Source: Roseomonas sp. AR75
GTDB taxonomy: Bacteria > Pseudomonadota > Alphaproteobacteria > Acetobacterales > Acetobacteraceae
DNA: 64,000 bases
Reading direction: 5' to 3'
Assembly: GCF_005222815.1 (NCBI RefSeq)
Contig: NZ_STGB01000001.1
Span: forward strand, 1,612,001 to 1,676,000
Positions 26,817-35,617 of this stretch are shown here, in pieces. The notes under the pieces are model-generated. The model was not told the origin of the DNA. It did no database searches and saw only the letters and a list, made by a program, of their open reading frames with translations. The translations under genes and the position numbers were made by a program. Position 1 is the stretch's first letter. Each line of letters begins with the position of its first letter.

Positions 26817-27947
26817 TCAGGCGGACGCCAGAGAGGGGTGGACCACGGCGCCGGCGCGGGTCAGCGCGACGCCCTTCACGATCTCATCGTCTTCCTTCAA
26901 CGCGGGCTTCTTCGCTTCCTTGTCCCAGAAGGTGGTCAGGAAGGTGAGCAGGTTGCGCGCATAGAGCGCGGAGGAGGCGCCGGCGATGCGGCCGGGCCAG
27001 TTCGACCAGCCGAGCACCTTCACGCCGTTCGCGGTCGTGACCGCCTCGCCCGGCTTCGTCAGCGCCACGTTGCCGCCGGCGTCGGAGGCGATGTCCACGA
27101 TCACGCTGCCCGGCTTCATGGAGTGCACCATCGCCTCGGTCACCAGCGTCGGCGCCTTGCGGCCCTGCACCAGCGCGGTGGTGACCACGATGTCCTGCTT
27201 GGCGATGTGCGCGGCCACGACCTCGGCCTGCTTGGCGTAGAACTCGGCCGAAAGCTGCTTGGCGTAGCCGCCGGCGGTCTGCGCCGACTTGCTCTCCTCG
27301 TCCTCGTAGCCGACGAAGCTGGCGCCGAGCGACTTGATCTCCTCCTTCGCCGCGGGGCGGACATCCGTCGCGCTCACGCGGCCGCCGAGGCGGCGGGCGG
27401 TGGCGATGGCCTGCAGCCCGGCGACGCCCGCGCCCATGATGAAGACATTGGCGGCAGGGATGGTGCCGGCGGCGGTCATCAGCATCGGGAAGCCGCGGTC
27501 GAAGGTCTCGGCCGCCTCGATCACCGCGCGATAGCCCGCGAGATTCGCCTGGGAGGACAGCACGTCCATGGACTGGGCGCGGGTGATGCGCGGCAGCAAT
27601 TCCATGGCGCAGGCGTCGATGCCGGCCTCGGCATAGGCCTTCGCCGCGGCGGCGTCGGCCTGCAGCGTGCCGATCAGCAGCGCGCCGCGCGGGATCCTCG
27701 CGAGTTCGGCGGCTTCCGGCGCGCGCACGGCGAGCACGATTTCGGCGCCGGCCAGCGCCGCGCCGGGATCGGCTGCGATCTCGGCACCCGCCTCGGCATA
27801 GGCGGCATCCGGAATGCCGGAGGCCGTGCCGGCGCCGGTCTCGACCGCGACCGTGTTGCCCAGGCCGATCAGTTTCTTCACCGTCTCCGGTGTCGCGGCC
27901 ACCCGCGTTTCCGCCGCGCGTCGTTCGCGCAGGACCGCTACCCGCAT
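26817..27947 (-). CDS. pntAA: NAD(P) transhydrogenase subunit alpha part 1
   Basis: 376 residues, soluble NAD-binding domain I. MRVAVLRERRAAETRVAATPETVKKL begins the alanine dehydrogenase/transhydrogenase fold; PRITRAQSMDVLSSQANLAGY, the NAD motif MGAGVAGLQAIATARRLG, and the mobile-loop region QDIVVTTALVQGRKAP follow. It supplies NADH to the complex. The start at 27947 gives the family N-terminus. It is the first gene of the pnt cluster, but 181 bases containing two palindromes separate it from pntAB. Confidence 0.96.
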   Translation of the reverse strand: MRVAVLRERRAAETRVAATPETVKKLIGLGNTVAVETGAGTASGIPDAAYAEAGAEIAADPGAALAGAEIVLAVRAPEAAELARIPRGALLIGTLQADAAAAKAYAEAGIDACAMELLPRITRAQSMDVLSSQANLAGYRAVIEAAETFDRGFPMLMTAAGTIPAANVFIMGAGVAGLQAIATARRLGGRVSATDVRPAAKEEIKSLGASFVGYEDEESKSAQTAGGYAKQLSAEFYAKQAEVVAAHIAKQDIVVTTALVQGRKAPTLVTEAMVHSMKPGSVIVDIASDAGGNVALTKPGEAVTTANGVKVLGWSNWPGRIAGASSALYARNLLTFLTTFWDKEAKKPALKEDDEIVKGVALTRAGAVVHPSLASA

Positions 27948-28073
27948 ACCAATTGACCCCCCGGTTGAGGCTGAAGCCGGCGCGATATGACGCCATGGGG
28001 CCGGTCTGACAAGGCAAGGGATGGCGGCGAGGGTCCCGAGCCGCCATCCTGTTGCCGAGCGAAGGAGGGCGCG

Positions 28074-28844
28074 ATGCTGTTCAGGGACCTGCCGGACGGA
28101 TCCTTCCTGGCGGTGAGCCAGCCGATGCATGCGCTGGTCTCCGGCCAGATGGCGCGCGCCTGGGGCGCCGCCGGCTTCGCGCGGCCGGAGCCCTTCGAGG
28201 AGATCGCGACGGCCTGCGCGCAGCACGACGTCGCCTGGATGGATTGGGAGGCCGCGCCGAGTCTCGACGCCGCGACCGCCCGCCCGCATGCCTTCCGCGC
28301 CGTGGGCGCGCGCATCCATGCGCCGATGTGGGCCGCGGGCGTGACGCGCGCCGTCGCAAGCTGGGGGCCCTGGGTCGGGCTGCTGGTCAGCCGGCACGGC
28401 ACGCGGATCTACGCGGCCTACAATGACCGGCACCGGGTGGAGCCTGAGGACGCGGCGGCGGCCGAGACCTACCAGCGCGAGCAGGCTGGTCTGCGGGCAA
28501 AGCTTCTGGCGAGGCTCGGGGCGACCGAGGCGCAGCTGGAGGAAGCCGCATCGCTGGTGGCGGTGACGGATGCGCTGAGCCTGGCCGCCTGCGGCGGCAT
28601 CGCGACGCTCGGCTGGTCCGGCATGGCGCCGCTGGCGGGCGGGGGCGAGGTGCCGCTGACGCTGGCGGAGGGCGAGGGCGTGATGACCGTCTCGCCCTGG
28701 CCCTTCGCGGCCGCGGAGGTGTCGCTGTGCTGGACGGCGCGGCGCTTCGCGCCGGGCACGCGCTGGACCGACGAGGCCAGGATGCGCCGCGACTACGCGG
28801 CCGCGCCGGTGCAGCGCATCACGGCGCGGCTCGTAGCCGGCTGA
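28074..28844 (+). CDS. DUF3891 family protein
   Basis: 256 residues. MLFRDLPDGSFLAVSQPMHALVSGQMARAWG, then ACAQHDVAWMDWE, ASWGPWVGLLVSRHGTRIY and a helical second half match DUF3891, a family without established biochemistry. His and Asp residues in QHDVAWMDWE and SRHG recall metal-dependent hydrolase (HD-like) sites, but this is not proven. AAGGAGG lies just before the ATG at 28074. No neighbouring gene shares its strand closely. Confidence 0.82.
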   Translation: MLFRDLPDGSFLAVSQPMHALVSGQMARAWGAAGFARPEPFEEIATACAQHDVAWMDWEAAPSLDAATARPHAFRAVGARIHAPMWAAGVTRAVASWGPWVGLLVSRHGTRIYAAYNDRHRVEPEDAAAAETYQREQAGLRAKLLARLGATEAQLEEAASLVAVTDALSLAACGGIATLGWSGMAPLAGGGEVPLTLAEGEGVMTVSPWPFAAAEVSLCWTARRFAPGTRWTDEARMRRDYAAAPVQRITARLVAG

Positions 28845-28850
28845 AGCGCG

Positions 28851-28918
28851 GGCGGGCACGCCCGCCGGTCCTGAGCACCGAGGATAGCGAGGGATGGCCG
28901 GCACGCCGGGCGTGCCGG
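28851..28918. terminator. Two GC-rich hairpins after the DUF3891 gene
   Basis: GGCGGGC/GCCCGCC (28851-28866) is followed by a 21-bp near-perfect palindrome centred on 28908 (CCGGCACGCC with GGCGTGCCGG). Both are on the downstream side of the DUF3891 gene and lack a T run. Confidence 0.5.
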
Positions 28919-29223
28919 GCTGCGTCGCGGCGCGGCAATGGCGCGCGGAACCGGCCCAAAATTCATGCGAACATCAATATATCAGAGCAACTATTATATT
29001 TATCCTGAGTCAAGCCTGAATATAAATGAAACCCCAATGGGTACATTGCGCGTGCCGTCAGAGATTCTTACAAGATCCTCCATCACGATCGGCGCGCCTC
29101 TCTCAACCTGCTCGGATCATTGCTGATCTCCTTCAGGTACGATTCTTGCGAAGACTCATATTGGTGCGGGTCGCCTACTGATCTGTCACCAAATTGTTAT
29201 CGAGAATATGGAGGGTCTTTTCC
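28919..29223 (+). promoter_or_regulatory. AT-rich leader of the PEP-CTERM/VWA gene
   Basis: The gap is much richer in A and T than the rest of the window (for example ATCAATATATCAGAG and ATTATATTTATCC near 28975-29005). No gene or RNA is recognised in it. It probably carries the promoter of the downstream secreted protein gene. GGAGGG at about 29209 is its ribosome-binding site. Confidence 0.4.
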
Positions 29224-29955
29224 ATGCATGTTTCCAAGCTCCGCGCAGCGTTGCTCGGCACCGCGCTCGCCTTCGGCGTCGGCGCGGCCCAGGCAGCGCC
29301 GACCACCGCGCTGTACCTCTCGATGGATGGGTCCGGCAGCATCACCGGCAGCCAGTTCACCAACCAGGTGAACGGCTATGTCTCGGCGCTGAACAGCTTC
29401 TTCTCGTCCAACCCCACGGCCTATGGCCAGGTGGCGATCGGCGCCAACATCTTCGGCGTCAATGTGAGCGAGTTCTTCGCGGTCCAGACCATCACGGACT
29501 CCACGGTGCTGGGCCAGCTCACCACGGCGATCAGCGACCTCGATCCCGGCCGCAACGGCATCAGCACCGGCGCGACCTCGATCGGCGACGCCGTCACCGC
29601 AGCGACCAGCTCGCTGCTCGCCTTCGAGACGGCGGAAGGCGTGGACCTGCGCCTGCTGATCGACGTCACGACGGATGGCGTCAACAACAACGGCGAGAAC
29701 CCGACGACCGCCGCGGGCAATGCGAGCGCCGCCGGCGTGAACCAGGTGAACTGCCTGGGCATCGGTGGCGGGGCGAGCTGCTCCTGGGTCAGCATCTACG
29801 GCACCGACTTCGGCACGGTCAGCTTCGAGAACCTGGGCGACGCCCTGGCGACGAAGATCCGCACCGAAGTCTTCGGCGTGCCGGAGCCGATGTCGCTCGC
29901 GCTGTTCGGCCTCGGCCTGGCGGGCCTCGCCACGCTGCGCCGCCGCGCCGACTGA
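29224..29955 (+). CDS. PEP-CTERM sorting-domain protein with VWA-like (DUF1194) domain
   Basis: 243 residues. A signal peptide (about 1-25, ending AQAAPT) is followed by a von Willebrand A/DUF1194 domain: ALYLSMDGSGSIT carries the MIDAS DxSxS, and DVTTDGVNNNGENP a second metal-site segment. The C-terminus has VPEP, a hydrophobic helix and RRR, the PEP-CTERM signal cut by an exosortase. The protein is probably anchored or released at the cell surface and may bind ligands through a divalent cation. No exosortase gene is in the window. The ATG at 29224 follows GGAGGG. Confidence 0.92.
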   Translation: MHVSKLRAALLGTALAFGVGAAQAAPTTALYLSMDGSGSITGSQFTNQVNGYVSALNSFFSSNPTAYGQVAIGANIFGVNVSEFFAVQTITDSTVLGQLTTAISDLDPGRNGISTGATSIGDAVTAATSSLLAFETAEGVDLRLLIDVTTDGVNNNGENPTTAAGNASAAGVNQVNCLGIGGGASCSWVSIYGTDFGTVSFENLGDALATKIRTEVFGVPEPMSLALFGLGLAGLATLRRRAD

Positions 29956-29967
29956 TCCGCGCGATCG

Positions 29968-29991
29968 GGGACGGGCCTCACGGCCCGTCCC
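29968..29991 (+). terminator. Hairpin after the PEP-CTERM/VWA gene
   Basis: A perfect 10-bp stem GGGACGGGCC/GGCCCGTCCC around the loop TCAC, 12 bases after the stop codon. Likely transcription terminator. Confidence 0.7.
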
Positions 29992-30097
29992 GCCTGCGCC
30001 GTGTGGACAGGCGCGGCGCGCCTGCTATGGCTGGCGGAGCGACCGCGTGCGCAGTCCGTGCGCCGCCGCGGCACCGAGCAGCGGAAGCAGCGCCAGC

Positions 30098-31207
30098 ATG
30101 CAGCCCATCTCCCCGCCCTCCTACACGCCGTCGAAGCAGATCGCGGTGCGGGAGGATTGGCTTGCGCAGCGGGTGGAGGCGGCGATCGAGCCGGGGCTGC
30201 CCATCGTCGATCCGCATCATCACCTCTGGGACCGTGAGGCCGAACGCTATCTGCTGGACGACCTGCTGCGCGATGCCGCAACGGGCCACGACATCCGCGC
30301 GACGGTCTTCATCCAGTGCGGCGCGATGTATCGCCCGGACGGGCCGGAGGAATTGCGGCCGCTGGGGGAGACGGAGTTCGTCAACGGCGCCGGCGCGATG
30401 GCGGCGACCGGCTGGTACGGGCCGGTGCGCGCCTGCGCGGGCATCGTGGGCTTCGCCGACCTGACGCTGGGTGATGCGGTCGCGCCGGTGCTGGAGGCGC
30501 ATCTGGCCGCGGCCGGTTCGCGCTTCCGCGGCGTGCGCAACCGCACCGCCTGGCATCCCGCGCCGGAGGTGCGCTCCAACCTGATCACGCCGCCACCGGG
30601 CCCGCTGGAGCATCCGCGCTTCGTCGAGGGCGCACGGCGGCTGGCGGCGCATGGGCTGGTGCTGGATATCTGGGCGTATCAGACGCAGATGGCGCATGTC
30701 GCAGCCCTGGCGCGCGCGGTACCGGAGCTGACCATCGTGGTGAATCATTGCGGCGGGCCGCTCGGCGTCGGTCCCTATGCAACGCGGCGCGACGAGGGCT
30801 TCGCGGCGTGGCGGGATGCGGTGCTGCCGCTGGCGGCGCTGCCCAATGTGGTGATGAAGCTCGGCGGGCTGGCGATGGAGACGGCGGGGCATGATTTCCA
30901 CCTGCGCGCCACGCCGCCGGGCTCGGCAGAGATGGCGGCGGCGTGGCGGCCGGTGATCCACACGCTGATCGAGGCCTTCGGCGCAGAACGCTGCATGTTC
31001 GAGAGCAACTTCCCCGTGGACAAGGGGATGTGCGGCTACGGCGTGCTGTGGAACGCCTTCAAGCGGCTGGCCGAAGGCGCCACGGACGCGGAGCGCAAGG
31101 CGCTGTTCGCGGGGACGGCGACGCGCGTGTACCGGCTGCACGAGTCGCCCGGCTGCGCCGGGCTCGGCGCGCTGATCGCGGGCGGCCGAAGCGCGGCGGG
31201 CGCATGA
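30098..31207 (+). CDS. Amidohydrolase family protein (TIM-barrel, PDC hydrolase-like)
   Basis: 369 residues. VDPHHHLWD (about 37-45) provides the first metal or substrate His residues; FIQCGAMYRPDG, IVGFADLTLG, FRGVRNRTAWHP, VVNHCGGP and a final FESNFPVDK with conserved Asp follow the order of the 2-pyrone-4,6-dicarboxylate hydrolase-like amidohydrolases. These open lactones or hydrolyse C-C/C-N bonds in aromatic and related catabolism. It overlaps the MBL hydrolase gene by 4 bases (ATGA), so the two probably act on one pathway. The exact substrate is unknown. Confidence 0.88.
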   Translation: MQPISPPSYTPSKQIAVREDWLAQRVEAAIEPGLPIVDPHHHLWDREAERYLLDDLLRDAATGHDIRATVFIQCGAMYRPDGPEELRPLGETEFVNGAGAMAATGWYGPVRACAGIVGFADLTLGDAVAPVLEAHLAAAGSRFRGVRNRTAWHPAPEVRSNLITPPPGPLEHPRFVEGARRLAAHGLVLDIWAYQTQMAHVAALARAVPELTIVVNHCGGPLGVGPYATRRDEGFAAWRDAVLPLAALPNVVMKLGGLAMETAGHDFHLRATPPGSAEMAAAWRPVIHTLIEAFGAERCMFESNFPVDKGMCGYGVLWNAFKRLAEGATDAERKALFAGTATRVYRLHESPGCAGLGALIAGGRSAAGA

Positions 31208-32220
31208 GCGAGATACGTCTGCCCTTCGCGGAGCCGCCCGCGCCGGGTGCCGCGACGGAGGTCGCGCCGGGGCTGTTCTGGATGCGCCTCGCCCTGCCCT
31301 TCCGGCTGGACCATGTGAACATCTACCTGCTGGAGGACGGGCCGGGCTGGACCGTGGTGGATACCGGCCTCGGCGATGCGGCGACCGAGGCGCTGTGGCG
31401 CGCGCTGCTCGATGGCAGGCTGCGCGGCCGGCCGGTACGGCGGGTGATCGCGACGCATTTCCATCCCGACCACGCGGGCATGGCGGGCTGGCTCTGCGAA
31501 CGCACAGGCGCCGAGCTGTTCATGAGCCAGACGGACTACCTGACGAGCCTGGTGATCCAGTTGCAGCCGGACATGCTGCGCTCCGAGCCCTATGTCAGCT
31601 TCTATCGCGACCACGGGCTCTCGGCGGAGGTGACGGCGGAGCTGCTTTCCGGCGGGCATCGCTACCTGCGCATGATGACGGGCCTGCCGCGCACCTTCCG
31701 CCGCCTGGTCGCGGGCGAGACGCTGGAGATCGGCGGACGGCGCTGGGCGGTGATGACGGCGGGTGGCCACGCGCCGGAACAGGTGATGCTGCACTGCCCG
31801 GAGGACCGCCTGCTGCTGGCGGCGGACCAGATCATGGTGCGCATATCCCCCAACATCAGCGTGCAGGCGATGGACCCGCAGGGCGATCCGCTCGGCATCT
31901 ACATCCGCTCGCTGGAGGCGCTGAAGGCGGGGATCGCGGCGGAGACGCTGGTGCTGCCGGGGCACCACCAGCCCTTCATCGGCCTGCACCGTCGCGCGGA
32001 CGAATTGCTGGCGCATCACGTCGCGCGCTGCGACGCGATCCTGGCGGCGTGCCGGGAACGGGCGCTGACGGCGGCGGAGCTGATCCCGGTGGTGTTCGGC
32101 CGCGTCATCGAGGACCCGCACCAGGTCGGCTTCGCCTTCAGCGAGGCGCTGGCGCATATCAACCATCTGGAGCGCGCGGGCGCGCTGGTGCAGCGGGCGG
32201 GGCGCTACGACGTGGGGTGA
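31204..32220 (+). CDS. MBL-fold metallo-hydrolase
   Basis: 338 residues. The metallo-beta-lactamase signature is intact: THFHPDHAG (metal ligands HxHxDH), GHAPEQVMLH, AADQIM and GHHQPF as later ligands. The C-terminal 80 residues form a winged-helix-like cap found in LACTB2-type hydrolases (ELIPVVFGRVIEDPHQVGFAFSEALAHINHLERAG). Such enzymes hydrolyse thioesters, lactones or nucleic acids. Translational coupling to the amidohydrolase suggests a two-step hydrolytic pathway. Confidence 0.9.
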   Translation: MSEIRLPFAEPPAPGAATEVAPGLFWMRLALPFRLDHVNIYLLEDGPGWTVVDTGLGDAATEALWRALLDGRLRGRPVRRVIATHFHPDHAGMAGWLCERTGAELFMSQTDYLTSLVIQLQPDMLRSEPYVSFYRDHGLSAEVTAELLSGGHRYLRMMTGLPRTFRRLVAGETLEIGGRRWAVMTAGGHAPEQVMLHCPEDRLLLAADQIMVRISPNISVQAMDPQGDPLGIYIRSLEALKAGIAAETLVLPGHHQPFIGLHRRADELLAHHVARCDAILAACRERALTAAELIPVVFGRVIEDPHQVGFAFSEALAHINHLERAGALVQRAGRYDVG

Positions 32221-32252
32221 GCGGCGCGCAACACGGGATGCCACGCTGCGTA

Positions 32253-32294
32253 CCCCCCTCACCCAACCCTCTCCCCCCTGAGGGGGGAGAGGGC
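32253..32294. repeat. CCCTCTCC-type palindrome, copy 6
   Basis: CCCCCTCACCCAACCCTCTC CCCCCTGAGG and GGGGAGAGGG. Lies between the convergent MBL hydrolase and ABC1 kinase genes; nearly identical to copy 3. Confidence 0.78.
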
Positions 32295-32306
32295 AGCAAG
32301 AGGCGG

Positions 32307-33677
32307 TCAGCCCTGCGGGACGCCGGCGGCGTCCAGGGCGGCCTTCTGGCGCGACGCGATCGCGGCCTCGTCGAAGTCGCTGACGAGTTCCATGAACATG
32401 CGGTGCCAATTCGCCTCGGCGCGCAGGCGGTAGAAGACGCTGCCGAGGCCGATGGCGGCGCGGTCCATCAGCGGGAATTCGCGCGGGATCTTCACCCCGC
32501 CCGTCCGCTTCAGCCCCTCATGCACCTGCATCGCGATGCGGCGCCCGTATTGCGGGTCGTCGAGCGGCGTGATGGTGCGCACCTCGTCGCGCACCAGCGG
32601 CTCGTAGAGGAAGCGCGCCCAGACGTTCAGGACCTCCATCGTCTCCTTGCTGAGGTTCTTGAAGCCCCAGATGCGATAGGCCTCCGCCGCCTTGTCGATG
32701 TCCTCGTCGCGCACCGCCTCGTACAGCATGATCACGCCGGTGACGAAGCTCGGCGGGAAGACGCGGATGACGCCGAAGTCGAACAGGTTCACGCCGAAGC
32801 GCACATCGGGGTCGGCATCCTCGCGCACCTGGTAGTTGCCGAGATGCGGGTCGCCATGGATCACGCCGTAGCGGTAGAAGGGCACGTACCAGGCGCGGAA
32901 CAGCGCCTTGGCATAGGCCACGCGCTCCTCGGCCGGCGGGTTCTCCTCGAGCCGGCGGAGGATCGGGCGGCCCTGCAGCCAGGTCATCGTCAGCAGGCGC
33001 TTCGTCGTGTACTCGGGCACCGGCTCCGGCACGGCGACGCCGGGGATGTTGCGCAGCATCAGGCCATAGAGGCGCATATGCGCGGCCTCGCGCAGGTAGT
33101 CGAGTTCCTCGCGCAGGCGCATGGAGAGCTCGGTATAGGCTTCCTCGTTGTCGAGCGTGCTGTCCATGCGGCGATAGAGCGACAGCGCGATCTTGAGCTG
33201 GCGGAGATCGGCTTCCACCACGCTCGGCATGTCCGGGTATTGCAGCTTGCAGGCGACATCGCGGCCATCCGGCAGCGTGGCGCGATGCACCTGGCCGAGC
33301 GAGGCCGCCGCCGCGGCCTCCTGGCCGAAGGTCTTGAAGCGCGATTGCCAGGTCGGGCCGAGCTCGGTCTGCATGCGCCGACGCACGAAGTTCCAGCCCA
33401 TCGGCGGCGCGTTGGATTGCAGCGTCGCGAGTTCCTGCGCGTATTCCTCGGGCAGCGCCTCCGGCACGGTCGCGAGGAACTGCGCCACCTTCATCAGCGG
33501 GCCTTTCAGCCCGCCGAGCACCTGCTTCAGCGCCTCCGCATGCGCGTTCTTGTCGGACTTGATGCCGAGGAAGCGCTCGCCCGCGACACGCGCGGCGACG
33601 CCGCCGACCGCGCCGGAGGTGCGGACCATGCGCCGCACCTCGCCGAACAGAGTCGACTCGCGCTTGCTGTCGGACAT
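32307..33677 (-). CDS. ABC1/AarF/UbiB family atypical kinase
   Basis: 456 residues. The family layout is clear: LKGPLMKVAQFLATVPEALP (the KxGQ motif, here KVAQ), an Ala-rich nucleotide loop AAAAASLGQVHRATL, the ATP-contacting Lys in VACKLQYP, GVIHGDPHLGNYQV (catalytic loop) and FDFGVIR (metal DFG). Members act in ubiquinone synthesis or membrane lipid homeostasis. Gly to Ala in KxGQ is a known subfamily variation. The start MSDSKRES at 33677 is preferred to the in-frame codon 21 bases upstream. The peptidase gene ends only a few bases upstream. Confidence 0.92.
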   Translation of the reverse strand: MSDSKRESTLFGEVRRMVRTSGAVGGVAARVAGERFLGIKSDKNAHAEALKQVLGGLKGPLMKVAQFLATVPEALPEEYAQELATLQSNAPPMGWNFVRRRMQTELGPTWQSRFKTFGQEAAAAASLGQVHRATLPDGRDVACKLQYPDMPSVVEADLRQLKIALSLYRRMDSTLDNEEAYTELSMRLREELDYLREAAHMRLYGLMLRNIPGVAVPEPVPEYTTKRLLTMTWLQGRPILRRLEENPPAEERVAYAKALFRAWYVPFYRYGVIHGDPHLGNYQVREDADPDVRFGVNLFDFGVIRVFPPSFVTGVIMLYEAVRDEDIDKAAEAYRIWGFKNLSKETMEVLNVWARFLYEPLVRDEVRTITPLDDPQYGRRIAMQVHEGLKRTGGVKIPREFPLMDRAAIGLGSVFYRLRAEANWHRMFMELVSDFDEAAIASRQKAALDAAGVPQG

Positions 33678-33681
33678 CGAC

Positions 33682-35514
33682 TCAGCCGGCCTTCTCAAGT
33701 TCGTCGATGAAGCCGCTGATCACGTCGAGGCCCTTGTGCCAGAAGGCGGGATCCGACGCATCGAGGCCGAAGGGCGCCAGCAGCTCCTTGTGCCGCTTCG
33801 TCCCGCCAGCGCGCAGCATGTCCAGGTATTTCTGCTGGAAGCCGGGATGCCCCTCGCGGAACACGCCGTAGAGGGCATTCACCAGGCAATCCCCGAAGGC
33901 ATAGGCATACACGTAGAAGGGCGTGTGCACGAAGTGCGGGATGTAGGCCCAGTAGACGTTGTAATCCGCCGTGAAGTCGAAGGCGGGGCCGAGGCTCTCG
34001 GTCTGCACCTGCATCCACAGCTCGCCGATGCGCTCCTGCGCGACCTCGCCCTTCTTGCGCTCGTCATGCAGCAGCGTCTCGAAGCGGTAGAAGGCGATCT
34101 GGCGCACCACCGTGTTCAGCATGTCCTCCACCTTGGAGGCGAGCAGCGCGCGGCGACGCTTCGGGTCGGTCTCCGCATCCAGCAGGCTGCGGAAGGTCAG
34201 CATCTCGCCGAAGACGCTGGCGGTCTCGGCCAGCGTCAGCGGCGTGGAGGAGAGCAGGTAGCCCTGGTGGCCCGCCAGGATCTGGTGGACGCCATGGCCG
34301 AGCTCATGCGCGAGCGTCATCACGTCCCGCGTCTTGCCGTGGTAGTTCACCAGCAGATAGGGATGCACCGAGGGCACCGTGGGATGCGCGAAGGCGCCGG
34401 AAGCCTTGCCCGGCCGCAGCGCGGCATCTACCCAGGGCTTGTCGAAGAAGCGCCTGCCGAGCGCGCCGAGCTCCGGGCTGAAGGCGCTGTAGCTGTCCAG
34501 CACGCGCCGCGTCGCCTCCGGCCAGGCGATGGTCGCATCGTCCTGGTCGGGCAGCGGCGCGTTGCGGTCCCAGTGCTTCAGCTTCTCCATGCCGAGCCAC
34601 TTCGCCTTCATCGCGTAGTAGCGATGCGACAGGCGCGGATAGCTCTCGCGCACGGCCGTCACCAGCGCGTCCACCACCTCGTCCTCGACCATGTTCGCGC
34701 GGTTGCGGGAACTGGTCGGGCGCGGGTAGTGGCGCCAGCCGTCGACGATCTCCTTGTCCTTGGCGAGGACGTTGGTGATCAGGCTGAACAGCCGCGCCTT
34801 CTCCGCGAAGGCTTCCGAGACGCCCTTTGCCGCGGCGGCGCGCACATCCCGGTCGCGGTCCGAAAGCTTGTTCAGCGCGGAGGAGACGGTGAGATCCTCG
34901 CCGGCGACCTTCACCCGCATGCCCGCGATGGTCTCGTCGAACAGGCGGTTCCAGGCGGAGCGGCCCGTCACCTCCTTCTCGTGCAGCATCTTCTCCAGCT
35001 CGTCGGAGAGCTGGTGCGGGCGGAACACGCGGAGGTCGCGAAGCCAGGGCTGCCAGTGCCGCAGCGCGGCGGAGTCCTTCAGCTTCGCCTCGAGCGCGGC
35101 ATCCTCCACGCGGTTCAGCTCCAGCGTCAGGAACAGCAGGTGGGAGGAGATCACCGTCACCCGTTCCTGCATCGTCTGGTAGAAGCGGCCATTCGCCGCA
35201 TCCTGCGCATCGGCGGAGAAGACGAGCTGGGCATAGGACATGGCGCGCCCCAGCCGTTCCTCGATCTTTTCGTACGTGGCGATGGCCTCGGCCAGGGTGT
35301 CGCCGGAGAGCGATGCGACCTTGCCGGCATGGGCCGCGGAGAAGGCCTTGGCCTCGGCTTCCGCGGCGTCGAGGTCGGAAGCCAGGCGCGGGTCCTCGGG
35401 CGAGGCGTAGAGATCGGAAAGATCCCAGGACGGCAGCGCCTCGGCCGTGGCGGCGCCGCCCTTTCGCGCGGTGTCGCGGGCAGGGGACAGGCGGGATTGG
35501 GCGAAAATCGTCAC
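33682..35514 (-). CDS. M3 family oligoendopeptidase F-type metalloprotease
   Basis: About 610 residues. LPSWDLSDLYAS near the N-terminus and the zinc motif TLAHELGHGVHQIL (HExGH) followed by ETASVFGEML (third ligand Glu) identify an M3 PepF-type oligopeptidase. The C-terminal FVHTPFYVYAYAFGDCLVNALY is also diagnostic. It degrades short peptides in the cytosol. The frame is open to ATG 35580, but GTG at 35514 with AAGAGA nearby is favoured because the longer start leaves only 37 bases to the divergent synthetase gene and has no ribosome-binding site. The first 20 residues are therefore uncertain. Confidence 0.9.
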   Translation of the reverse strand: MTIFAQSRLSPARDTARKGGAATAEALPSWDLSDLYASPEDPRLASDLDAAEAEAKAFSAAHAGKVASLSGDTLAEAIATYEKIEERLGRAMSYAQLVFSADAQDAANGRFYQTMQERVTVISSHLLFLTLELNRVEDAALEAKLKDSAALRHWQPWLRDLRVFRPHQLSDELEKMLHEKEVTGRSAWNRLFDETIAGMRVKVAGEDLTVSSALNKLSDRDRDVRAAAAKGVSEAFAEKARLFSLITNVLAKDKEIVDGWRHYPRPTSSRNRANMVEDEVVDALVTAVRESYPRLSHRYYAMKAKWLGMEKLKHWDRNAPLPDQDDATIAWPEATRRVLDSYSAFSPELGALGRRFFDKPWVDAALRPGKASGAFAHPTVPSVHPYLLVNYHGKTRDVMTLAHELGHGVHQILAGHQGYLLSSTPLTLAETASVFGEMLTFRSLLDAETDPKRRRALLASKVEDMLNTVVRQIAFYRFETLLHDERKKGEVAQERIGELWMQVQTESLGPAFDFTADYNVYWAYIPHFVHTPFYVYAYAFGDCLVNALYGVFREGHPGFQQKYLDMLRAGGTKRHKELLAPFGLDASDPAFWHKGLDVISGFIDELEKAG

Positions 35515-35617
35515 GGTGTCTCTTGTGTCCGGGGGCGTCTCACCCTGGATATAGACTTCCGGCCCGGCGGGAAAAGCCATCGGGCCGATTCACCGGGCCA
35601 GGGGGAAACGACGGGGG

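Noticed and set aside
29956..30097. Short minus-strand frame of about 27 residues with a hydrophobic run (LALLPLLGAAAA)
   Set aside because: It could be a small membrane peptide, but there is no ribosome-binding site and it overlaps a terminator region; evidence is too weak.
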